A DNA stretch of 22,418 nt, taken from positions 1 through 22,418 of the forward strand of contig JBJTOZ010000147.1 of assembly GCA_046074825.1 (NCBI GenBank). Reading direction: 5' to 3'. Below the pieces are notes generated by a model. It searched no databases. It was given only the letters and a program-made list of their open reading frames with translations, and was not told where the DNA came from. Origin of the DNA: JAGVSR01 sp046074825. Its GTDB lineage: Bacteria; Pseudomonadota; Alphaproteobacteria; Rhizobiales; Hyphomicrobiaceae. Position numbers and translations under genes: made by a program. Numbering within the stretch: the first letter of the stretch is position 1; the number at the start of each line of letters is the position of its first letter. Below are positions 6,871 through 15,242 of this stretch, one piece after another.

Positions 6871-8271
6871 TTATTTTTCTGCTAGGGAGCAAAGGATTCT
6901 GGCCCAACTCCGTGCGCCTTTGTAAAAACTAGTAAGATTATATTTTTCGTTGGGGCTATGAATGCGATCATCATCTAGACCAAATCCAACCAACAAGCTA
7001 TCCATACCAAGGTCTGTTTTAAAAGAGGTAACAATTGGAATGGAACCTCCACATCCCATCAGGACAGCGGGCTTCCCCCATTCCTCTTGCAGAGCTGATG
7101 CCGCTGCCTGTATCGCAGAAGAAGAGATATCAAACCCTATTGCTGAGCTTCCGCGCGTCCCAATAAATTCTACGGAACAGTCTAGCGGAAGGTTTTTTCG
7201 AATATGATCTTGAAGCAGTCGTAGACATTTTTGAGGATCCTGCCCAGGCACGAGACGACAAGTAATTTTCACCGACGCCTTGGATGGAATAACTGTCTTG
7301 GATCCCGAGCCCTGATACCCGCCTGTGATGCCGTTAAATTCAATTGTAGGTCGCGACCACAACTGTTCTATGATGGAATAGTTTTTTTCTCCCGCAGGAA
7401 TTTTAAGACCAACAGAAGTTAGAAAACTTTCCCCCATGGATTGTGTCAGAGTTGACCACTGCTGGCTTTGCTCCTTCGAAATATTCCTTATTCCATCTAA
7501 AAAACTATCAACAGCTATTCCTCCCTCCTTGTTATGAAGTGAAGCAAGGGCTTTGGAAAGTGCGCGTATCGGGTTCATTGCTGGTCCACCATACATTCCC
7601 GAATGAAGATCACGAGATGGGCCCGTTACAATGGCTTCTGTTCCAGCGAGGCCTCTCAGCATAGTTGTAATCGCGGGCGTATTTTTATCCCACTGTCCAG
7701 TGTCGCAAACCAGAACTAGATCTGCTTTGAGTTCCATGCCAGACTTTTTAAAGAACTCAGGCAACGAGGGGGATCCACATTCTTCTTCCCCCTCTATCAT
7801 GACAGAAACATTGATCGGAAGCTCTTCTGTGGCTTCTTTCCATGCTCGAGCGGCTTCAAAAAAAGTCATAAGTTGACCTTTGTTATCTTGTGCTCCACGA
7901 GCAACAATAACTTGGCCATTGTTTTCGTCTTTAATAATACAAGGAGTAAACGGTGGGCTATTCCACAAGTCTAAAGGATCTGCGGGCTGCACATCATAGT
8001 GGCCATAAAAAAGAACATGGGGAAATGAAGATGCATTCTTTTTTTTAAAGTGCCCAACAACAATAGGGTGCCCAGAAGTCTTTCTTAGGGATGCTTCAAA
8101 CCCAATATTTTGTAGTGCGCATACGCACCATTGTGCAGCTTTTTGACAGGAACTCGCAAACGCTGGATCGGTAGAGACACTATCAATTTGAAGGAATTCA
8201 AAAAGACGACCCAGAGCCTCCTCACGATTCTTTTCAAGACAATCTAATACGGTTGGTAGGTGTTTCTTCAT
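6871..8271 (-). CDS. M20-family metallodipeptidase (carnosinase/ArgE-DapE type)
   Basis: This is a 466-residue di-zinc peptidase. Metal and catalytic residues are all visible: His91 and Asp93 in GHYDVQP, bridging Asp129 in ARGAQDNKG, catalytic Glu163 and ligand Glu164 in EGEEECGS, Asp190 in LVCDTGQW, and the late His in DDRIHSPNEK. The dimerisation or lid domain starts near 205 (MLRGLAGTEAIV) and includes the DLHSGMYGG motif typical of the dipeptidase branch. No signal peptide is seen, so it acts in the cytoplasm, hydrolysing dipeptides; the exact substrate is unknown. ATG 8271 fits the family N-terminus. It is transcribed away from ppdK and probably forms its own unit. Confidence 0.93.
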   Translation of the reverse strand: MKKHLPTVLDCLEKNREEALGRLFEFLQIDSVSTDPAFASSCQKAAQWCVCALQNIGFEASLRKTSGHPIVVGHFKKKNASSFPHVLFYGHYDVQPADPLDLWNSPPFTPCIIKDENNGQVIVARGAQDNKGQLMTFFEAARAWKEATEELPINVSVMIEGEEECGSPSLPEFFKKSGMELKADLVLVCDTGQWDKNTPAITTMLRGLAGTEAIVTGPSRDLHSGMYGGPAMNPIRALSKALASLHNKEGGIAVDSFLDGIRNISKEQSQQWSTLTQSMGESFLTSVGLKIPAGEKNYSIIEQLWSRPTIEFNGITGGYQGSGSKTVIPSKASVKITCRLVPGQDPQKCLRLLQDHIRKNLPLDCSVEFIGTRGSSAIGFDISSSAIQAAASALQEEWGKPAVLMGCGGSIPIVTSFKTDLGMDSLLVGFGLDDDRIHSPNEKYNLTSFYKGARSWARILCSLAEK

Positions 8272-8486
8272 TGGTCTTTTTCATCCTCTCTTAGGATATT
8301 AAATTTTTTTTATTAATTTGATTGATTTCAACCTTTTGAGCAAATGGAGACACACAGGAAGGTCTTTTGCCCTCTGGCATATCCTGATAAGCATGAGGTG
8401 TCCAAATGTATTCCTGTTATATTTTGTTTGAAATTTTTCTGATAAAGAACCTTTTTTTAAATCTATCAACAGAAACGGCATTTTAG

Positions 8487-11174
8487 ATGTCCTCTTGGGT
8501 CTACTTTTTTGGTTTAAAACGGACAGATGGACATGCAGGTCTCACAGATGAGCTTGGTGGGAAAGGGGCCAATCTTGCTGAAATGGCACGATTAGGTCTT
8601 CCCGTACCTCCGGGTTTCACTATTTCTACAAGGGTCTGTCAGTACTACTTTCAAAATCAGGAAACGCTTCCTTCTGAACTTAAGGATCAGGTGGAGGACG
8701 CTATAAAGCAGACGGAGCGGGCTATTGGAGCGCGCTTTGGTGATCCTAACAATCCACTGCTTTTTGCAGTCCGCTCAGGCGCTTCTGTTTCAATGCCAGG
8801 TATGATGGACACTATTTTGAATCTAGGTCTTAATGATAAAACTGTTGAAGGATTAAAAAGACAATCAGGGGATGAGCGTTTTGCATACGATAGTTACCGC
8901 AGATTCATCGAAATGTATGGGAATGTTGTACTCGGAGTGGATCATGGTCTCTTCGCAGATCTTTTAGACAATTATAAAAATCTTCGAGGTTTAGTCGCCG
9001 ATATCGATTTAAGTGCCGAAAATTGGCAGGAAGTAATTTCTGTTTTCAAAGAAGCTATTAAAACAGAAAAGGGGCAGGACTTTCCTCAAAATACTTCCGA
9101 ACAACTTTGGGGAGCTATTGGAGCAGTTCTGCGTTCTTGGAATAATGAACGAGCTGCAAGCTATCGAAAATTGCACGACATCTCTCATCGCATTGGAACT
9201 GCTGTGACCGTTCAAACAATGGTCTTTGGAAATCGGGGAAATAGCTCGGCTACAGGGGTCGCTTTTACGCGCAACCCATCCACAGGAGAACGTGTCATCT
9301 ATGGAGAGTTTCTCTCAAATGCTCAAGGCGAAGATATAGTAGCGGGATATCGAACACCTCAACGTTTAACCGAAAAAGATCGTGTCACTATCAACTCTAA
9401 GGAAGCTTCACTAGAAAGTTTTCTTCCGCAAGCATTTTCAGAACTAAAAGGGATATTAGAAAAGCTTGAAGCACATTTTAGAGATATGCAGGACGTTGAG
9501 TTCACCATCCAAGAGGGCAAAGTTTGGATGTTGCAAACCCGTTCTGGTAAAAGAAGTGCTGAGGCTTCTCTTAAAATTGCAGTAGACCTCGTGTTTGAGG
9601 GGCTGATTTCAAGGGATGAAGCCGTGATGATGGTTGAGCCTGAGGCTCTCACGCATCTTCTCCATCCCAGGATAGCCCAAGGGGTTCAAAAAGATTTTAT
9701 TGCTCGAGGGCTTCCAGCTTCCCCAGGTGCTGCAACAGGCGAAATTGTTTTAACCCCTGAGGAGGCTGAGGTTCTTCGTGCTCAAGGTCGAAAGGTTATT
9801 CTTGTGCGCGTAGAGACAAGCGCAGAAGATATTAATGGTATGAATGCAGCGGTGGGTATTTTACCCCAACGTGGAGGCTTGACCAGTCATGCCGCTGTCG
9901 TTGCTCGCAGCATGGGTTTGCCCTGTATTTGCGGGGCTGGTGCGCTGCGCATAGATTTATCTCATGGAACTGTTCGCGTTGGAACACGTACATTTCAAAA
10001 GGGAGACATAATTACTATCGATGGGACAACGGGAGAAGTTCTGGCAGGTTATGTCCCAATGGTTCAACCAGAACTGTCAGCCAATTTTTCAACCTTGATT
10101 GGTTGGGCAGATAGCTTTCGAGGTTTGAAGGTTCGAGCAAATGCGGATACCCCGAGAGATGCAGAACAAGCCCGAAAGTTAGGAGCTGAAGGAATAGGTC
10201 TCTGTCGAACAGAGCACATGTTTTTTGATACATCACGAATTCTGGCAATGCGTGAGATGATCTGTGCAAATGATGAAAAAGGCCGAAGAGCGGCTTTAGC
10301 AAAAATTTTACCAATGCAGAGGTCTGACTTTAAGGAGCTCTTTTGTATTATGAATGGTCAACCGGTTACAATCCGACTGCTTGACCCCCCCCTTCATGAA
10401 TTTCTTCCAAGGCATGATGCAGAGTTACTGCCAATTGCAGAATCTCTTCAAATGCCGCTAGACCGATTAAAAACCCGTATTGCTGAACTCTCCGAGTTCA
10501 ATCCTATGCTCGGTTTTAGAGGTTGTCGACTGGCCATTCGATACCCAGAAATCACTGAGATGCAAGCGAGAGCAATTTTTGAGGCGACGCTTGCTGCTGA
10601 ACAGGATCTTGGAAAATCAATATCTCCCGAAATCATGATACCTCTCGTCGCTTTTAGACGTGAATTTGATATTCTGGCTGATGTAATTCGTTCAGTGGCG
10701 AATGATATTGAAAATGACACGGGCCGTCGTCTTCAGTATCAAATTGGAACCATGATTGAGTTGCCAAGGGCAGCTCTCGAAGCCCGAAAACTGAGTGAGG
10801 GCAGAGATGGAGCGTCATTCTTCTCTTTTGGAACAAATGACTTAACTCAAACCTGCTTAGGTTTGTCTCGAGATGATGCCGCTCCGATTTTGTCAACCTA
10901 TGCTGGTAAAGGTATTTTTGATCGTGATCCTTTTGTTTCTATTGATCATGATGGAGTTGGACAACTTATTCGCATAGGGGTTGAAGGAGGACGAGAGGGA
11001 AGACCTGGTTTAAAAATTGGTGTTTGTGGAGAGCATGGTGGAGACGCTTATTCTGTTGGAATATTTCATGAACTCAAGCTTGACTATGTTTCTTGCTCTC
11101 CGTATCGGGTTCCGATATCAAGATTAGCAGCAGCTCGAGCTGCGATTACGGCGCGTCGTCAGGGGAAGAGCTGA
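8487..11174 (+). CDS. ppdK: Pyruvate, phosphate dikinase
   Basis: The 895-residue enzyme interconverts pyruvate, ATP and phosphate with phosphoenolpyruvate, AMP and pyrophosphate. Domains are complete: an N-terminal ATP-grasp region (GGKGANLAEM, then RSGASVSMPGMMDT and FTIQEGKVWMLQTRSGK), the swivelling phosphohistidine domain (GGLTSHAAVVARSMG, His468, with the adjacent regulatory-type Thr466), and the PEP-binding barrel (GLCRTEHMFF, LLDPPLHEFLP, FGTNDLTQTCLG, and GVCGEHGGD with catalytic Cys847). Length is normal for bacterial PPDK. ATG 8487 begins close to the conserved start, though no clear Shine-Dalgarno is seen. The DPP codons of LLDPP include a C8 run (10385-10392), in frame. It can serve glycolysis with pyrophosphate or gluconeogenesis. 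No dikinase regulatory protein gene is adjacent. Confidence 0.98.
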   Translation: MSSWVYFFGLKRTDGHAGLTDELGGKGANLAEMARLGLPVPPGFTISTRVCQYYFQNQETLPSELKDQVEDAIKQTERAIGARFGDPNNPLLFAVRSGASVSMPGMMDTILNLGLNDKTVEGLKRQSGDERFAYDSYRRFIEMYGNVVLGVDHGLFADLLDNYKNLRGLVADIDLSAENWQEVISVFKEAIKTEKGQDFPQNTSEQLWGAIGAVLRSWNNERAASYRKLHDISHRIGTAVTVQTMVFGNRGNSSATGVAFTRNPSTGERVIYGEFLSNAQGEDIVAGYRTPQRLTEKDRVTINSKEASLESFLPQAFSELKGILEKLEAHFRDMQDVEFTIQEGKVWMLQTRSGKRSAEASLKIAVDLVFEGLISRDEAVMMVEPEALTHLLHPRIAQGVQKDFIARGLPASPGAATGEIVLTPEEAEVLRAQGRKVILVRVETSAEDINGMNAAVGILPQRGGLTSHAAVVARSMGLPCICGAGALRIDLSHGTVRVGTRTFQKGDIITIDGTTGEVLAGYVPMVQPELSANFSTLIGWADSFRGLKVRANADTPRDAEQARKLGAEGIGLCRTEHMFFDTSRILAMREMICANDEKGRRAALAKILPMQRSDFKELFCIMNGQPVTIRLLDPPLHEFLPRHDAELLPIAESLQMPLDRLKTRIAELSEFNPMLGFRGCRLAIRYPEITEMQARAIFEATLAAEQDLGKSISPEIMIPLVAFRREFDILADVIRSVANDIENDTGRRLQYQIGTMIELPRAALEARKLSEGRDGASFFSFGTNDLTQTCLGLSRDDAAPILSTYAGKGIFDRDPFVSIDHDGVGQLIRIGVEGGREGRPGLKIGVCGEHGGDAYSVGIFHELKLDYVSCSPYRVPISRLAAARAAITARRQGKS

Positions 11175-11386
11175 GAAAATTCTTTATCAATTAAAAAATA
11201 GTTTCAGTCTATTCAAGAATACCGAGCTCGTAACGTAATAATAATATAGTTTATCTGGATTGGCTGGCAGTGAAAAGGAATTAGCCCTCGTTAGATGAAT
11301 TAGAATTAAATATTTTTAGATATAAAAAGTTTTCTCTCTATTTCATACAATAATATACTTTAAAAAGAATTTTCGATCAAAAGCTT

Positions 11387-12245
11387 CTAAGATGCTTTTT
11401 TAAAATCAAGACCTATGTCAAGTATTGGAGCTGAGTGTGTCAGGGATCCAACAGAAATCAGATCAACCCCCGTCTCTGCAATCCCCCTGACTGTTTTCAA
11501 GTTAACACCTCCAGAAGCTTCAGTGAGAACACGACCGGAAACACGGTCGACAGCCTTTTGGAGGAGAGGGATTGTCATATTATCGAGGAGTACGACATCA
11601 ACAGAATTTTTAAGAGCTACATCGAGTTGGTCGAGGGTTTCAACTTCAATTTCAATTTTTATCATATGTCCACATTGGGACCTTGCTTTCTTAATGGCTG
11701 CCTCTACGCCACCAGCTGCGATAATATGATTATCTTTAATTAAAATAGCATCAAACAGACCTGCTCGATGGTTCTGTCCTCCGCCGCAGGTTACAGCATA
11801 TTTTTCAAAAGCCCTGAGGTTAGGTGTCGTCTTGCGAGTGTCCACGATCTTAGCTTTTGTTCCTGCGATCGTGTCAACATAGCAGCGTGTGAGTGTCGCA
11901 ATTCCCCTTAAGTGACAAAGAAAATTGAGAGCTACTCGTTCGCTAGTTAGAATTCCACGCGCTCTTCCACGAACTTCGGCTAACACATCCCCAGAGTTGA
12001 GGACATCTCCGTCTTTTTTTTTTTCTCTCAAAGATGATCGAAGAATCAACAAAACGAAAAGCTGCTTCAGCTAAATCTAAACCTGAAATAACCCCACTAG
12101 CACGAGATATAATTTCCCCTCTAACAGTTATTTTTTCATCAACCGTGGCATTGGTAGTGATGTCGCCTTTGATCCCAATGTCCTCCACTAAGGCCTGAGA
12201 TACCGCTTTATCTATTAATATCTGAGACAGCTGTGGCAATATCAC
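11387..12245 (-). pseudogene. nadC: Nicotinate-nucleotide pyrophosphorylase (NadC), frameshifted in an A11 run
   Basis: NadC converts quinolinate and PRPP to nicotinate mononucleotide, the last shared step of de novo NAD synthesis. The start is GTG 12245, overlapping the nadB stop by four bases (GTGA), with GGAG about 8 bases upstream. The first 77 residues run in one frame up to an A11 tract (12014-12024 on the plus strand as T11); the rest, from KDGDVLNSGD, is in another frame. Removing one A gives a 285-residue protein of normal length. In that reconstruction Arg103, Arg137-Lys138, His159-Arg160 and Lys170 (motifs ERVALN, DTRKTTPNLR, GGQNHR, IKDN) all sit two residues below the classical active-site numbering (105, 139/140, 161/162, 172). 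Everything else is intact. It may be a sequencing error, a new mutation, or a gene rescued by slippage. Confidence 0.9.
12014..12024. repeat. Homopolymer run of 11 T (A11 in the nadC sense strand)
   Basis: The coding strand reads GAGAG, then eleven A, then GACGG. A run of 10 (or 13) A would keep the Lys-Lys-Lys-Asp-Gly-Asp reading in frame. It is the longest homopolymer that I noticed in the window and is the only defect in nadC. Confidence 0.9.
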
Positions 12246-13903
12246 AAAGAAAGCTCCATAGCTTTACACTTGGTTTTCTTGCTTGAGGTGAAGGATTTCT
12301 CAAGCATTTCAAGTGTTTTCAGATTAATGAAGGTGCGAGAGGCAAGTTGATGTTTGGGTTTGGGATAGTCGCTTCTAAAGTGAGCTCCTCGACTTTCTTT
12401 GCGCACGAGTGCCGATGTCGTGATGAACCTTGCAGTTAAGGCCATATTTCTAACCATACTATCGATACTTCCAGCTTCGAGAGATATGTCTTTCAATTTG
12501 ATCAAGGCCCGTTTTAATCCCTCAGCATTCCTCACTACCCCAACATCCTCCATCATAATATGTCTAATTCTTCTGAGAGCCTCAAATCGATATTCAAGAT
12601 CAATATCTTTACCCCCTTCAACAAGATGTAATCTAGCTACAGACGCGCCATTTCTTAGAGGTATGATTCTCTTAATGTCCTCTGCTACGCGCCCGCCAAA
12701 TACGACAGCCTCAAGCAATGAATTTGATGCAAGTCGATTAGCTCCATGTAATCCAGTCGAAGCAACTTCTCCAGCAGCCCATAGTCTTTCAACGCTTGTT
12801 CGTCCTCTCATATCAGTTGCAATTCCACCCATGTGGTAGTGAGCGGCAGGAACGACAGGGATGAGATCTGTTATGGGATTAATGCCTGAGGATTGGCAGT
12901 GCGCATATACGGTGGGAAAGGAGATAGGGAAACGTTCCCCAATAGCCTTTCGACAATCGAGATAAGCTCCGCGATGGGCTTGTATTTCAGCAAAAACACA
13001 ACGAGCAACAAGATCACGTGGCGCAAGTTCCGCATCAGGATGATGAGGAAGCATAAATCGCTCACCAGTATTGTTTATTAGTTCGGCTCCTTCTCCGCGT
13101 AAAGCTTCTGTCGCTAGTGGAGCGGGATATGAGCCTGTATCAATTGCAGTGGGATGAAATTGCACGAATTCAGGGTCTGCAATTATGGCACCTGCCCGCG
13201 CTGCAAATGCGATGGCCTCTCCGCGTGCATAGCTGGGATTTGTCGATATAGAATAGAGGCTTCCGATACCTCCAGTAGCCAGAACAACAGCACTCGCAGG
13301 TATAAGCTCATAACTTCCTGATCCTCGCTTTTCTCCTCTGGCTAATTTCACTCCAATAACATGTTTCTTGTCGAGCACGAGGTCTTCAGCTTCATATCCT
13401 GTCATAATCCGAATAGAAGGGGTTGCTTTGGTCGCTGCTATCAATGCTCGCATAATGGCTGTTCCAGCCCTATCTCCAGAAACTCGCACAATACGATTTG
13501 CGGAGTGCGCCGCCTCTCGAGAAAGCAGAAAATGTCCCTCAAGATCTCGATCAAAAGGAACCCCGTACATTAAGAGGTCACGCACCCTAGTGCTTGCTTC
13601 TCGCGCTACGGTCTGAGCCACTCTTTCATCCACGATCCCAGCGCCAGAGATAATGGTGTCGCGCGCGTGAGCCTCAAAAGTATCCCCTTCTCCAACTGCC
13701 GCAGCAATACCACCTTGTGCCCAGACTGTGGATGCTCCCTCTCCTAATGGGGCAGCTGTAATAATAGTGACGGGGAGGGGGGCGAGTTTTAATGCTGTGT
13801 AGAGGCCAGCCAAACCCGCTCCGACAATTACAATATCACCTTGCCCGACTCCCTTTTTGGGATCAGCAAACCCCTTAAACTTTTTTTGAATTAAATTGGG
13901 CAT
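12242..13903 (-). CDS. nadB: L-aspartate oxidase
   Basis: The flavoenzyme oxidises L-aspartate to iminoaspartate, which NadA condenses with dihydroxyacetone phosphate. I place the start at ATG 13903 (MPNLIQKK), which has AGGAG about ten bases upstream. The open frame reaches a TTG at 13957 inside nadA, but that adds 18 unsupported residues. The chosen protein has 553 residues. Visible are the FAD-binding VGAGLAGLY near residue 27, VWAQGGIAAA, the substrate-site His in FVQFHPTAID, EALRGEGAELIN, HYHMGGIATD, and GLHGANRLASNSLLEA near the end of the flavin domain; a C-terminal helical domain follows. It begins 37 bases after the nadA stop and overlaps nadC by four bases, so the three form one operon. 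Confidence 0.97.
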   Translation of the reverse strand: MPNLIQKKFKGFADPKKGVGQGDIVIVGAGLAGLYTALKLAPLPVTIITAAPLGEGASTVWAQGGIAAAVGEGDTFEAHARDTIISGAGIVDERVAQTVAREASTRVRDLLMYGVPFDRDLEGHFLLSREAAHSANRIVRVSGDRAGTAIMRALIAATKATPSIRIMTGYEAEDLVLDKKHVIGVKLARGEKRGSGSYELIPASAVVLATGGIGSLYSISTNPSYARGEAIAFAARAGAIIADPEFVQFHPTAIDTGSYPAPLATEALRGEGAELINNTGERFMLPHHPDAELAPRDLVARCVFAEIQAHRGAYLDCRKAIGERFPISFPTVYAHCQSSGINPITDLIPVVPAAHYHMGGIATDMRGRTSVERLWAAGEVASTGLHGANRLASNSLLEAVVFGGRVAEDIKRIIPLRNGASVARLHLVEGGKDIDLEYRFEALRRIRHIMMEDVGVVRNAEGLKRALIKLKDISLEAGSIDSMVRNMALTARFITTSALVRKESRGAHFRSDYPKPKHQLASRTFINLKTLEMLEKSFTSSKKTKCKAMELSL

Positions 13904-13940
13904 AGACAGTAGAACTCCTGTTGCATGAGAAGAGCCTGTT

Positions 13941-14996
13941 TTATGTTTTGAGCTCAATCATGCGCTCAACGGCACGACGCGCGCGCTGCGCTATTAAAGG
14001 GTCTATGGAAACCTCATACTTTAAATCTCGCAGGCTCTCGTAAATGGACTGTAAGCTGATCCGCTTCATGTGAGGGCAGAGATTGCAAGGCCGAACAAAC
14101 TCAACATCGGGGGCTTCTGCTGCAACATTTGATGCCATTGAACATTCTGTCACAAGCAGAGCTTTCTTAGGATGATGAGATTTCACCCAAGAAATCATAC
14201 CTGAAGTCGAACCAGTAAAATCAGCAATATCTATGACCTCTGGTGGACATTCAGGGTGAGCAATAATTTTTAGGTCTGGATTTGTGCTTCGATAATTAAG
14301 TAGGTCTTCGGCTGTAAACCTCTCGTGCACTTCACAATGTCCACGCCAGGCGATGATTTCTACTTTTGTTTGTGACTGGACATATTTTGACAAATACTCA
14401 TCTGGAATGAGCAGGACACGAGTAGCACCCAGGCTTTCTACAACTTTCACTGCATTTGAAGATGTACACGTGATGTCACATTCAGCTTTCACAGATGCTG
14501 AAGTGTTCACATACGTAACAACTGGCACACCAGGATAAGCTTCCCGTAACAGACGTACGTCATCCGCTGTTATTGATGCTGCCAGAGAGCAACCTGCACG
14601 GAGATCAGGAATAAGGACAGTTTTTTCAGGTGACAGAAGTTTTGATGTTTCTGCCATAAAGTGCACGCCTGCTTGAACAATAATGTCTGCATCCGCTTTT
14701 GCAGCTTCGCGGGCGAGTTGAAGGCTATCACCACGAAAATCTGAAACACCAAAAAAAATTTCAGGCGTCATATAGTTATGCGCAAGGATCACTGCTCCGC
14801 GCTCTGATTTCAGAGTATTGATGGCTTTGATAAGGGGGGCGTAAGTGCTCCACTCCATAGGAGTAACGACCTTTTTCATACGGTCGTAAATTGGGGCCAT
14901 TTCACGCTCAAGGGATGCTGAAAAGCGTATACCAAGCGGTGCTTCTATCCCGAGCTCATCCAAATCAGAGCGCCTAAGAGGCAAAGTGATGCCCAT
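13941..14996 (-). CDS. nadA: Quinolinate synthase
   Basis: This 351-residue 4Fe-4S enzyme makes quinolinate from iminoaspartate and dihydroxyacetone phosphate. Likely cluster ligands are Cys136 (DLRAGCSLAA), Cys221 (WRGHCEVHERF) and Cys307 in RPCNLCPHMKRI; their spacing fits the family. Other family motifs are LAHNYMTPEI and VHFMAETSKLL. The start ATG 14996 is preceded by AAAGG about ten bases upstream. It is the first gene of the nadA-nadB-nadC unit. The 246-base spacer between nadQ and nadA carries two palindromic sites that look like NadQ operators, the nearer one covering a TATACT that could be the -10. Expression should therefore fall when NAD or a precursor is plentiful. Confidence 0.97.
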   Translation of the reverse strand: MGITLPLRRSDLDELGIEAPLGIRFSASLEREMAPIYDRMKKVVTPMEWSTYAPLIKAINTLKSERGAVILAHNYMTPEIFFGVSDFRGDSLQLAREAAKADADIIVQAGVHFMAETSKLLSPEKTVLIPDLRAGCSLAASITADDVRLLREAYPGVPVVTYVNTSASVKAECDITCTSSNAVKVVESLGATRVLLIPDEYLSKYVQSQTKVEIIAWRGHCEVHERFTAEDLLNYRSTNPDLKIIAHPECPPEVIDIADFTGSTSGMISWVKSHHPKKALLVTECSMASNVAAEAPDVEFVRPCNLCPHMKRISLQSIYESLRDLKYEVSIDPLIAQRARRAVERMIELKT

Positions 14997-15026
14997 GATT
15001 TACAAAGCCTTTCAAAAACGTTTCTT

Positions 15027-15045
15027 TATACTCAAACTGAGTATA
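15027..15045. promoter_or_regulatory. Probable NadQ operator 1 (perfect palindrome)
   Basis: TATACTCA-AAC-TGAGTATA has exact 8-bp arms around a 3-bp centre, and the arms extend to 10 bp (15025-15047). It lies 30-50 bases upstream of the nadA start and covers TATACT on the minus strand, a candidate -10. A repressor bound here would block nadABC. I recall a similar motif for NadQ in other alphaproteobacteria, but the assignment here rests on position and symmetry. Confidence 0.75.
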
Positions 15046-15076
15046 AATATGCCAAAAAATTTAAAGAGCCATTACT

Positions 15077-15095
15077 TATGCTCAAATGGAGTACT
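15077..15095. promoter_or_regulatory. Probable NadQ operator 2 (degenerate copy)
   Basis: TATGCTCA-AAT-GGAGTACT matches site 1 at 14 of 19 positions, with the CTCA/GAGTA core kept. Its centre is 50 bp from that of site 1, about five helical turns, which would place both sites on nearly the same face of the DNA and allow cooperative binding. Confidence 0.6.
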
Positions 15096-15242
15096 TCGTC
15101 ACTTAACTTAAGGGATCCAGGATCTTATTTCTAGGGGGTTTGTGAGAGTTTGACTTCAATTCTTAGAGATTTAAGGCGCAAGGCGCTAACATGCATGTAT
15201 TAACAAATCCAAACCTCTATTTTCGGGTGATTTTGAATTATA

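Noticed and set aside
8299..8481. 60-codon minus-strand open frame between the dipeptidase gene and ppdK
   Set aside because: No recognisable motif, composition typical of AT-rich spacer, and it fills the region that should hold the ppdK promoter.
11378..11402. Possible terminator for ppdK (AAAAGC and GCTTTTTT arms)
   Set aside because: The stem is short and AT-rich and lies over the end of nadC codons, about 200 bases after the ppdK stop; it can be explained by coding sequence.
11415..11743. Two plus-strand open frames of about 100 codons within nadC
   Set aside because: They are shadows of the conserved NadC C-terminal half on the other strand.
13904..13957. N-terminal extension of nadB from a TTG codon
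   Set aside because: It overlaps the end of nadA and has no ribosome binding site, whereas ATG 13903 has AGGAG at a good distance.
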